Below, piece by piece: positions 52,346 to 59,591 of a stretch of 64,000 nucleotides of DNA. A program made the position numbers and the translations under genes. Location: positions 1 to 64,000 of the forward strand of contig CAXXKX010000005.1 in the NCBI GenBank assembly GCA_963676655.2, written 5' to 3'. Position 1 is the first letter of the stretch, and the number at the start of each line of letters is the position of its first letter. The notes beneath the pieces are model-generated. The model did not search any database, was not told the DNA's origin, and saw only the letters and a list, made by a program, of their open reading frames with translations. This DNA comes from G963676655 sp963676655 (GTDB lineage Bacteria; Verrucomicrobiota; Lentisphaeria; Victivallales; Victivallaceae).

Positions 52346-52522
52346 GGAATGCGGTTAGATTTAACCGCTTTGGCATTGAAACATGGCAGATCTCCATAGT
52401 TGTTCCGCAACCCGGTTGCGGCCGCTTATGTTGTATGGTTCAACTAGGGCGGAATTCCGCCATAGATAAATCCTTCCGGTCGGCAACGTCCGCAGCAAAG
52501 CGGTTAAATCTAACCGCATTCC
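52346..52522. repeat. MITE-like element with 26-bp perfect terminal inverted repeats
   Basis: The termini are 52346-52371 and 52497-52522, exact reverse complements (GGAATGCGGTTAGATTTAAC and six more bases). Inside lie ATAGTTGTTCCGCAAC and GTTGCGGCC blocks; no gene fits. A 25-bp terminal block plus the ATAGTTGTTCCGCAAC block recur at 25017-25078. It lies in a 530-bp gene-free gap (52208-52741) that also carries GCGCTGAAAGCGCGGC and CCCGGGGTGA fragments at 52630-52680 seen elsewhere in the window. Confidence 0.65.
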
Positions 52523-52741
52523 ACAATGACATGAAAAAGATAATCGCCTGGCAGCTACATACAAATGGTATACTGAACATTGCCCAATACCGTACTTATT
52601 TATTAATCCGGCATATAATCATATTGCATTTATTGAATAGCGCTGAAAGCGCGGCACATAGCAGCAGCCCGGGGTGATTGAGCATAACGATTTTTTTCAT
52701 GATTCCAGCTTAATCTGTTCCATTAATATAAAAAATATGAA

Positions 52742-53380
52742 CTATTCTCTTACGATATGCAGTTCATATGCTATATCATCAGGGACCTTGAACCCCGGCG
52801 GGGGTGACTTGGGAACCGGATTCCAGTGTTGTTTTTTCAGTTGTTTTTGATACTCATCTTCCGGCATCCAGTATTTTACATCACCAGACAGATTTTTAAA
52901 AGATCCAACCGTATAGACTTTACGCCCGCCGTTACATGAATATGGTGTGGATATTATTATTGTGTTCGGGTCATTCTGAATTTTTTCAGATGCATTATTC
53001 ATATCGAACAAAAGATATGCCGCCTGCCTTTTATAAAACAGTTTCCGGATATAGTTTATTGAAGCCGGAGCTGGTATAATGTAGTCACGGTCTTCCCATA
53101 AATAAGGAATAATTCTCTTTTTCCCTTTAAATACATTATCCCACTTTGCAATATATTTCCTGGTGAATTTCCCTTTGTCAATATGCTGCAAAAAGTAATC
53201 TTCATACATTGTATGTAAATACAGAAAAACAAGTTTATTTCCCGTAGAACCTTTTCTTACAGTGTAAGACTCTGTAATGCCGAGCACCAAGTCAATCAAC
53301 AGCATAAGTATAACAAGACTGCAAAGCCATGATTTCCTTTTTTGATAACAATTCTGAATTATCCTAATAATTTTGCTCAT
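52742..53380 (-). CDS. Membrane-anchored protein, paralog of 53377 product
   Basis: The product is 212 residues. A basic start is followed by one membrane helix (LCSLVILMLLIDLVLGI, ~19-36). The outside domain shares stretches with its upstream neighbour: NYIRKLFYKRQAAYLLFDMN, NDPNTIIISTP, then EYQKQLKKQHW. The C-terminus is Pro-rich (PKSPPPGFKVP). The pattern TIII ... strand ... FQKQ ... W is also in the 26190 product. Function unknown. It overlaps the preceding gene (ATGA, 53377-53380) in a three-gene operon. AT-rich. Could be a small membrane partner of the 54071 product. Confidence 0.68.
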   Translation of the reverse strand: MSKIIRIIQNCYQKRKSWLCSLVILMLLIDLVLGITESYTVRKGSTGNKLVFLYLHTMYEDYFLQHIDKGKFTRKYIAKWDNVFKGKKRIIPYLWEDRDYIIPAPASINYIRKLFYKRQAAYLLFDMNNASEKIQNDPNTIIISTPYSCNGGRKVYTVGSFKNLSGDVKYWMPEDEYQKQLKKQHWNPVPKSPPPGFKVPDDIAYELHIVRE

Positions 53381-54087
53381 TTTTTATATGGGTTATCCTT
53401 GATATTACTCAAAGGCATTTTTTTTAGGTTTAACAAGTTTAATTTAGTTTTTTCGTATAGAAAGTCACCTTCGAGATCCGGAACGTAAACATTTGCGGGA
53501 GGAGTTAATATTTTAGGGGTCCATCCTTGAAACTTGATTTGTTTCTGGAAATCTATTTCACTCATTAATGATGTCCCGCCGTTATCAAGATTATTCACAG
53601 TGAAAACCCTGCGGCATCCACCTGTTGGGAACGGTTCCGCAATAATGATCGTTTTAGGATCATGTTGAATACTTTCCGGAGCATTGTTCATATCGAACAA
53701 TAAGTAGGCGGCTTTCCTTCTATATAGCACTTTCCTGAGATAATTGACTGATGCCGGCGCAGCAATAAGATATTCTTTATCATGCCACATATAAGGGAAT
53801 GAACTATCATTACCGGTAAAGAAACATTTCCAGTTGGGAATGTACTTTAAAAAATATTTTCTATCCTTTAAGGCACACTGTTCAAACGATTGATATACGC
53901 TAAAATACAAGTTGCATAGAGTATCAAATACAAGGCAATTATCCCTAACTGCTTTTTTTTGATTGTACTGTATCAGTCCAATCGTAAAGTCAAGCAATAA
54001 CAGGCATATCAAAGTCCCCGATACAATCCATTTTCTTTTACAAAATTGCATAGAGAAAAATATTGCTTTATTACTGTTGTTTGACAT
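53377..54087 (-). CDS. Membrane-anchored protein, paralog of 52742 product
   Basis: The product is 236 residues with one helix (WIVSGTLICLLLLDFTIGLI, ~19-38). The outside domain has a central KYFLKYIPNWKCFF, then NYLRKVLYRRKAAYLLFDMN, HDPKTIIIAEPFPTGGC, and FQKQIKFQGW, all parallel to the 52742 product; the two are clearly duplicated. The last ~40 residues are positively charged. Overlaps the 54071 gene by 17 bp and the next gene by 4 bp, so all three are translated together. Function unknown; the pair looks like a set of two that must work with the upstream gene. Confidence 0.68.
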   Translation of the reverse strand: MSNNSNKAIFFSMQFCKRKWIVSGTLICLLLLDFTIGLIQYNQKKAVRDNCLVFDTLCNLYFSVYQSFEQCALKDRKYFLKYIPNWKCFFTGNDSSFPYMWHDKEYLIAAPASVNYLRKVLYRRKAAYLLFDMNNAPESIQHDPKTIIIAEPFPTGGCRRVFTVNNLDNGGTSLMSEIDFQKQIKFQGWTPKILTPPANVYVPDLEGDFLYEKTKLNLLNLKKMPLSNIKDNPYKK

Positions 54088-54934
54088 GAGATTTTTTCAT
54101 ATTTGAAACATTGGTTGGTAATCTTTCACGATTCGGATAAATTTCACCTGGCTTCCCTTCTCTATTCTTATATGGTTTTTTTGAGTAAATCTCACGCCCT
54201 CCTGATGGCCATGGGTCAATTATTATTCTCATTTTTGTCTTACCACTCCTAAATTCAACCCAGTTGTGTTCGCCATGTAAAAAAGTCTTTGATGTATTTA
54301 TCCAAATCATTCTAAATGCATTTTTATCTTTTAGCATCCATTTATCTATTTCCTTCTTACAATTTTCACGAATAATATCTGACCAGCCTTTTAAATTTTT
54401 ATCGGAACATTGCACTTCACCTTTGTTTGCAATACTACGCCAATTCCCTATATTACCACCAAATGGCAGATGTTCATATTTCTCAATGCCATCTTTGAGC
54501 TTTTTATATACCGTATCGACAATCACAATGACCAATGCTTCGGACTGCAACTTGGCTTCATGCGGTCTAATTAAAACTTTGCGCTTACTGTAATTTGCAT
54601 CATTGATATAAAAAGTGCTTTGGGGTATCAATTGATTAAACTTTTCTTTTAGAAGACTAATCTGTCTCTTTTTCCAGACCAAGAGAATTCGATTTGCCCA
54701 TTTGAGATATATTTCTCTATTTTTCTTTTTGACCTCTTTTGTTAGTCTTTGAGCTGTATCATTATATTGTCTAAGTTTGTTTTGCATAACGGTGTTTGAG
54801 TAATTTCTTTGTTTCTCCATTCTCATGATGTCGTCATGCAATTGTTTTAATTTTCTTCTCTTCTCATGTATATTGCGCTGTATTTCGAGCCATTCAGATG
54901 AATGCTTAAACGATCCAAGATTCAGTTTTTCCAT
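54071..54934 (-). CDS. Coiled-coil protein with candidate papain/transglutaminase-like Cys-His-Asp domain
   Basis: The product is 287 residues. The first ~100 are Lys/Arg/Glu-rich coiled coil (IHEKRRKLKQLHDDIMRMEK). The C-terminal half has Cys176, then His223 in GEHNWVEF, then Asp240 in IIIDPWPSGG. That order and the HxWVE...DPW spacing match the papain-like/transglutaminase fold found in many bacterial toxins and effectors. No signal peptide, so any export would need a special route or co-secretion. It is first in an operon with two paralogous membrane proteins, which would fit a toxin with membrane partners or immunity proteins (inference). No trafficking domain seen. AT-rich and foreign-looking. 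Confidence 0.6.
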   Translation of the reverse strand: MEKLNLGSFKHSSEWLEIQRNIHEKRRKLKQLHDDIMRMEKQRNYSNTVMQNKLRQYNDTAQRLTKEVKKKNREIYLKWANRILLVWKKRQISLLKEKFNQLIPQSTFYINDANYSKRKVLIRPHEAKLQSEALVIVIVDTVYKKLKDGIEKYEHLPFGGNIGNWRSIANKGEVQCSDKNLKGWSDIIRENCKKEIDKWMLKDKNAFRMIWINTSKTFLHGEHNWVEFRSGKTKMRIIIDPWPSGGREIYSKKPYKNREGKPGEIYPNRERLPTNVSNMKKSHVKQQ

Positions 54935-54968
54935 GATTCCATATCCTTATATTTATTATACACTAATA

Positions 54969-55277
54969 TTATATTATTTCCATTTCCGAAAGGCATTCTT
55001 TTATACATTCCTTTACCACATTTGTCACATCTCCGGATTCATGGGCAAAACTTAACCGCGAAATGGATTCAAGACCCGGACCGGCGGAAAAAGCAATGTC
55101 CTCATCGCTCTCAAGAATCGTCAGCAGTTGTCCCGCCAGGTGCAGGGATTGCGGTGTTTCGACATCATAGATGGCGTAGTTTTTTGCCAGTTCAATAAAC
55201 TCATCACGGTATTTATGATACCCGGCAGAATCCGGATCATAAAATTTTTGCAGAATAGCGTCATAATCAAACAACAT
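54969..55277 (-). CDS. Small acidic helical protein of unknown function
   Basis: The product is 102 residues. ACAGGAGAAAAAA directly precedes the ATG. The sequence is acidic and helical (YHKYRDEFIELAKNYAIYD, then LLTILESDEDIAFSAGPGLE), ending CIKECLSEMEII. The pattern ESDEDIAFSAGPGLE looks like the helical immunity-type or DUF6869-like folds, but this is only an impression. It is 35 bp upstream of the candidate papain-like gene (same strand), so it may belong to that transcript. Could be its immunity or chaperone. Confidence 0.6.
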   Translation of the reverse strand: MLFDYDAILQKFYDPDSAGYHKYRDEFIELAKNYAIYDVETPQSLHLAGQLLTILESDEDIAFSAGPGLESISRLSFAHESGDVTNVVKECIKECLSEMEII

Positions 55278-55782
55278 TTTTTTCTCCTGTCTTTTGTTAT
55301 TGTTTTTTCACTGAAATAGACGTTCAGTGTTTATATACAGGAAAATTTGTCAACCAACAGTATTATTATTTTGGAGCGCCGCAGGCCACTGCGGCATTTC
55401 ACGAAAGATTGACGGGGCACAAGATATTTATTATTTCAAAATACATCGCATCTTCAATCAAATAACAAAAGAAGTTTTAAAACTTTCATGCCGCAGTGGC
55501 CGGCGGCGCTTCGAAAACATTTGCCGCAATGGCCTGCGGCGCTCCGAATACCAATGTCGCAGTGGCCTCGCTCCTGTTATTACGATTATTATTAAACTAC
55601 TCAACCGTCCCAATCGTCCCAAATGTCCCAAGTGTCCCATTTTTTGCAATGTTTACTTTTTACAATTACGACTTTATAGTAACTTCCATCTAATATTTCG
55701 CCTGAAAAGTTTGACTTTGGTATGATAATCTGATATATTCTATAAAAACATTGTTTTTGAGGCAAATAAATAAGAGGTGTAT
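55278..55782. repeat. Gene-free gap with second REP-like palindrome cluster
   Basis: REP units lie at 55373-55396 (forward), 55489-55512, 55522-55545 and 55555-55574 (inverted); they are the same unit as at 23454 with the same forward-then-inverted order. The last unit is truncated. After them, 55606-55640 carries repeated GTCCCAA(A/G)TGTCCC. No gene on either strand; short frames only reflect the repeats. Confidence 0.8.
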
Positions 55783-55899
55783 ATGCAAAAGGGGAACAAG
55801 GCCGCAACTGTCGCTGACAGATGCAATGATGCCTCTTATCCCCTTGCCGCCGTATCCGCCTTTTGTCTATGCTGCTTTGAGATAAATAATCTTTCATAA
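55783..55899 (+). CDS. Possible 38-codon leader peptide or small protein before the vWA/PKD gene
   Basis: The frame starts MQKGNKAATVADRCNDAS and ends FCLCCFEINNLS. AAGAGGTG lies six bases before the ATG, and its TAA (55897-55899) overlaps the AAGGAG ribosome site (55898-55903) of the next gene, so translation could be coupled. The DNA inside contains an imperfect inverted repeat, AAGGGGAACAAGGC with GCCTCTTATCCCCTT, able to form a stem of about 14 bp. Coding status is not proven. Confidence 0.4.
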   Translation: MQKGNKAATVADRCNDASYPLAAVSAFCLCCFEINNLS

Positions 55900-55909
55900 G
55901 GAGAGCAGT

Positions 55910-58516
55910 ATGCGAAGTCGGATTTTCGCTTTATCATTACTCATAGCTTTTTTCTTCACCGGTTTTACCGTGGCCGGACAAGCCCCCGACAAAACAAAAC
56001 CGGTTTACCGTCTGATGATCTATATGGATACTGGCGGCAGTATGCGCGAAGGCAAAGAAGTAATGAAACTGGCCGGCGAGGAACTTCCGAGCTGGCTGAA
56101 TATGCTGGTCAAAGGCGACAGCGATTATCGTCCACTGCCGGAAAAATTCATTATCAATGTCGACGCCTACTGCATCAAGAACGGCAACCAGATCAACACC
56201 GAACAACGCTATACCCACAGCAGTTCGCCCAATTACGAACCGTTGATGGATTTTGACCGGGTCAGTATTTTTGCCGATGACGAATCGCGTAACGATCTGC
56301 TTTTCAAACGACAGGTCAACCCGCAGAGTCCGGCCTGCCGCGATACGGTTTTTGTGGTACTGTCTAATTCAGTCTACGAACCAATTCCGGGCGCGGTATT
56401 GAGCGCCGCGTTCAAACAGGCCAACAGTTCATTCATCTACGTCAAGCTGCCCCGCAGCGGCGCTTACAAAAGCAAGGAAGCCCTGGAAAAAGTCATTAAT
56501 GAAAAATTGACCAAAGCTTTCGGTCAAATTCGCAATTCCATTCCGGGATTGAAACGTAAGATAGAACTCAACGTACTCCCCCTGCCCCCGAATACGCTCA
56601 AGGACGGGCGCAAACGCCTGGAATTAACCGCGATATTCCGTAACGGCCTGCTGCGCAAAATCGGCCCGGTCCGCTATAAAGTACGTTCCCTCAACGGGGC
56701 AAAACTCGCCGCGTCCGGCCCCGCCCTGAACGGTGGAGAACTGTTACGCGAACTAAAAGAGGGCGAAACCGCCAGATTGAATATTCCCATTGACTTTTCA
56801 CAGGTATCCGGTCCGGACGTTAACATGGACATCCTGTTCTCGGTAAACGTCGGCGGCGGCGAAACCAACTTTGACTGCCGGGTCAACCTGAAAAATGTAG
56901 TTCCGGTAGCGGCTAAGACCGTCTCGGTCGATTCATACGTCTGCAAATGGGGTAAAAAGAAACTTTACAAACTTGAAGATCTGCCGCCCGGCACCGGGAA
57001 AAAATCATTCGTACTCGACAATGTATTCAATGTCCGGAAAGTCAGCGGCAAAGGCTCGGTCAGACTGAAAGTAGTCGGCGCGGTGCCTGAAGCTTATTTT
57101 GATTCCATATCGATCGACGACAGTAAACAGGCCGCGGTTGATTATGATGCTGATGCCTCCGCTTCCCTGAAGATAAACATGGCAAAGATGCCGGTCAACC
57201 AGGATTGTCTGATCCAGCTTTCAGCCAAAGCGCTCAACGGTGCGCAATTGCAACTGGATAAAACAATTTACGAGATTAAGCTGGTAGGCCTGCAACCGCA
57301 GAAAATCCGTTTCCTGAGTAATTCTATTTCGCTCAATTATTCCGATCAGGCGCCAAGTTTGCCGATCAATACCCTGGATGTCAAATACCCGGTAAAACTG
57401 CTGGTGCTTTACAGTGCCGGAGGTCGCAAGGTTTCAGGAGTGATCAATCTGGAACCGGGCGACAAGCGTCCGGTCCTGCCGTGGACGCCTGACGCGATGT
57501 CGCCGCTGCCTGATAAGATCACTATTGCCGCTCCTAACGACGATTGCTCTCTGGTTCCCTATCATGGAACACTGACCGAAGATGCGGTTGAACTGACGTT
57601 GAAAGATGTGCGGAAAGCTGCTCCAGTGGCTGATTTTGTGTGTTCGACCAACAGCGGCCGGGCTCCATTGAACGTCAGTTTCACAAACCGGTCAAAAAAT
57701 GCCGATAGTTACCTGTGGGATTTCGGCAACGGCGAAACTAGTAAAGCAATGTCCCCGCCGCCGGTTGTCTACCGGGTTCCGTCTGACAAACCTTATACCG
57801 TTACTCTGACCGCTATTTCCGGCAGTCGCAAATCGATCAAGCGAATATCGATTTCAGTCAACTCACAACCGCCGCCGGTTGCGGCATTCTCTTTCGTTCA
57901 ACCCAGCGGCCGGGCTCCGCTTTATGTGAAATTTACCAATAAATCCAAAAACTTCGACAGTTGCCGCTGGGATTTCGGCAAAGGCGCCAGCCCGGATAAA
58001 TCCACCAGCGCGTCACCTCCGAAAATAAAGTTCTCCGAACCGGGCGAATATTCGATTACTCTGACTGTATTCGGTGAAGACGGCGCGACGGAATCCACTA
58101 CCAGAAAAATTACGGTAAAAGGAGCGAGTGCTTTACCGATGATCATTTTGTCGGTTATCATCGCGATAATCGTTGCAATCGTGCTGTGGATATTCCTGCA
58201 TCCAAGGGCAAAACTGGAAATCTGCTTTTTCCGTGCCGGACGCGAAATCGGCATCAAACCGGTAAAAGGCACGTTGTCTTTATCCAAGGCATTCGGCTGC
58301 AATATCAATCTGCGGATCTATCCGCTATTCGACAAGGAACTGGATGACTGGCAGTTTGAAATGACTTGTATCGGGGATGATGCCCAGGTTGAATTTGTCC
58401 GGGACGGCTCAAGAGTCAAAATTGCTGAAAACACCAAGACCGCGTCGCTGCGTCTTGGCCGTTATGCTGTAGTCGGCACCGATGACGAATTCGAGATACG
58501 TGAACCGGAAGACTGA
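55910..58516 (+). CDS. Transmembrane vWA-like protein with two PKD domains
   Basis: The product is 868 residues. A signal peptide (MRSRIFALSLLIAFFFTGFT) leads into a vWA-like domain: YRLMIYMDTGGSM has Asp40, Gly42 and Ser44 in place of DxSxS, so the metal site may be weak; CRDTVFVVLSNS is a later strand. A beta-rich region covers ~220-565. Two PKD domains at ~571-645 and ~656-735 each carry GRAP...FTN(R/K)SKN..S..WDFG and VTLT/ITLT. A membrane helix lies at ~741-765 and a ~100-residue cytoplasmic tail follows. PKD and vWA domains contact other proteins outside. It is the first structural gene of the tubulin-like locus; the tail could meet the tubulin-like protein (inference). Confidence 0.85.
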   Translation: MRSRIFALSLLIAFFFTGFTVAGQAPDKTKPVYRLMIYMDTGGSMREGKEVMKLAGEELPSWLNMLVKGDSDYRPLPEKFIINVDAYCIKNGNQINTEQRYTHSSSPNYEPLMDFDRVSIFADDESRNDLLFKRQVNPQSPACRDTVFVVLSNSVYEPIPGAVLSAAFKQANSSFIYVKLPRSGAYKSKEALEKVINEKLTKAFGQIRNSIPGLKRKIELNVLPLPPNTLKDGRKRLELTAIFRNGLLRKIGPVRYKVRSLNGAKLAASGPALNGGELLRELKEGETARLNIPIDFSQVSGPDVNMDILFSVNVGGGETNFDCRVNLKNVVPVAAKTVSVDSYVCKWGKKKLYKLEDLPPGTGKKSFVLDNVFNVRKVSGKGSVRLKVVGAVPEAYFDSISIDDSKQAAVDYDADASASLKINMAKMPVNQDCLIQLSAKALNGAQLQLDKTIYEIKLVGLQPQKIRFLSNSISLNYSDQAPSLPINTLDVKYPVKLLVLYSAGGRKVSGVINLEPGDKRPVLPWTPDAMSPLPDKITIAAPNDDCSLVPYHGTLTEDAVELTLKDVRKAAPVADFVCSTNSGRAPLNVSFTNRSKNADSYLWDFGNGETSKAMSPPPVVYRVPSDKPYTVTLTAISGSRKSIKRISISVNSQPPPVAAFSFVQPSGRAPLYVKFTNKSKNFDSCRWDFGKGASPDKSTSASPPKIKFSEPGEYSITLTVFGEDGATESTTRKITVKGASALPMIILSVIIAIIVAIVLWIFLHPRAKLEICFFRAGREIGIKPVKGTLSLSKAFGCNINLRIYPLFDKELDDWQFEMTCIGDDAQVEFVRDGSRVKIAENTKTASLRLGRYAVVGTDDEFEIREPED

Positions 58517-58560
58517 GCCGGCTGTCATTGAAAATAATTTTGTTAGTATATAAAATATCA

Positions 58561-58591
58561 GCGGACTGTGTGACGGCACACAGCAAACCGC
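58561..58591 (+). promoter_or_regulatory. Intercistronic hairpin before the three-helix membrane protein gene
   Basis: CTGTGTG (58566-58572) pairs with CACACAG (58577-58583), with an outer GCGG/CCGC pair (58561-58564, 58588-58591). No T-run follows; the AAGGAGAAAAG ribosome site is 9 bases downstream. It could act as an mRNA processing or stability element between the genes. Confidence 0.5.
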
Positions 58592-58613
58592 GATCTGTTA
58601 AGGAGAAAAGTAT

Positions 58614-59573
58614 ATGTCACTTGAACAATGGCTGATGCTGCTGGGCTGGACCTTTAAACCGACGGTAATGTCGCTTCTTGTAATCCTGGGGCCGCTGGTC
58701 CTGCTTATTCTGCTGTTGCTTATATTCCGAGCGAAAGCTCCGAAAATTTCCGGGGCCTGGGCCGCGCTTGGACGACGTTGGCTGATAATTGGACTGGGCA
58801 TTTTTCTCTGTGGCATACTGACCTGGTTTATCGGAGCAATGCTGTCGGGCAAATATGACCGGGATTACGCCAATAACCTTTTTGAAAGTTTCAAGAAAAT
58901 GGAAAAACGCGACCTGAAAGAACAGGTCCGTTCATTGACCGACGAAATGGAGCGCAACTCCCTGGCGGATTTCATCAAGGATTACTCGGACAAGTTGAGT
59001 GGAGAGGAACGGGTCAAATTTATTCACGCATTTTTCTCGACCAACCTGAAAAAGAATATAAAAATCCTCTATCATCCGCTTTATTGGACTCCGGAAAAAA
59101 TTGCGCAATACCAGAAAGAACATGACAATGCCGCTCCAATGATCGCCAACAGCGGACTGCAATATGATGAACATCAGAAACAATTGTTTATAGCCAACAA
59201 ACTTGAGGAACTGAATAAATCGCTGAATGCCGCTCAATGGAAATATATCCGCAACCAGTTCATCGATCCGCTTGAACGTGATCCGCTGATCGACCTGATG
59301 ACTCATTTGTGTGATACCCAGGACCCGGCACAGGCCGACAACATGCTCAAAAGCCTCTTTACCGAAAACTTTGCCGAACGCGGCGAAGCGGCTCAAATGG
59401 CCTGGTATGCTGACAGCCCCGGTTCAGAAGACACTTTTGCCTTTCTGCTCGAATATATCCGCTGGCTGCGGGAACTGCCGGAACTGCTGATCTGGACCAT
59501 AATCGGGCTGACGATTGCCATGGTCGGCTCCCGTATCAAACGGCAAGGCAACAAAAAACTGTTCAAAGTATAA
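58614..59573 (+). CDS. Three-helix membrane protein of the tubulin-like locus
   Basis: The product is 319 residues. Two N-terminal membrane helices (VMSLLVILGPLVLLILLLLI ~18-38; WLIIGLGIFLCGILTWFIGA ~56-76), a soluble helical stretch of ~200 residues (LKEQVRSLTDEMERNSLADF, LERDPLIDLMTHLCD) and a C-terminal helix (LLIWTIIGLTIAMVGSRI, ~288-305). The charged middle would sit in the periplasm if the ends are cytoplasmic, or the reverse. No family recognised. GGAGAAAAGTAT precedes the ATG; 18 bp separate it from the tubulin-like gene. Likely a membrane anchor for the locus (inference). Confidence 0.75.
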   Translation: MSLEQWLMLLGWTFKPTVMSLLVILGPLVLLILLLLIFRAKAPKISGAWAALGRRWLIIGLGIFLCGILTWFIGAMLSGKYDRDYANNLFESFKKMEKRDLKEQVRSLTDEMERNSLADFIKDYSDKLSGEERVKFIHAFFSTNLKKNIKILYHPLYWTPEKIAQYQKEHDNAAPMIANSGLQYDEHQKQLFIANKLEELNKSLNAAQWKYIRNQFIDPLERDPLIDLMTHLCDTQDPAQADNMLKSLFTENFAERGEAAQMAWYADSPGSEDTFAFLLEYIRWLRELPELLIWTIIGLTIAMVGSRIKRQGNKKLFKV

Positions 59574-59591
59574 CCCGGGAGAAATATTATT

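Noticed and set aside
55601..55897. Minus-strand frame of 98 codons with WDTWDIWDDWDG end
   Set aside because: Its tail is the translation of the GTCCCAA-type simple repeat; no ribosome site.
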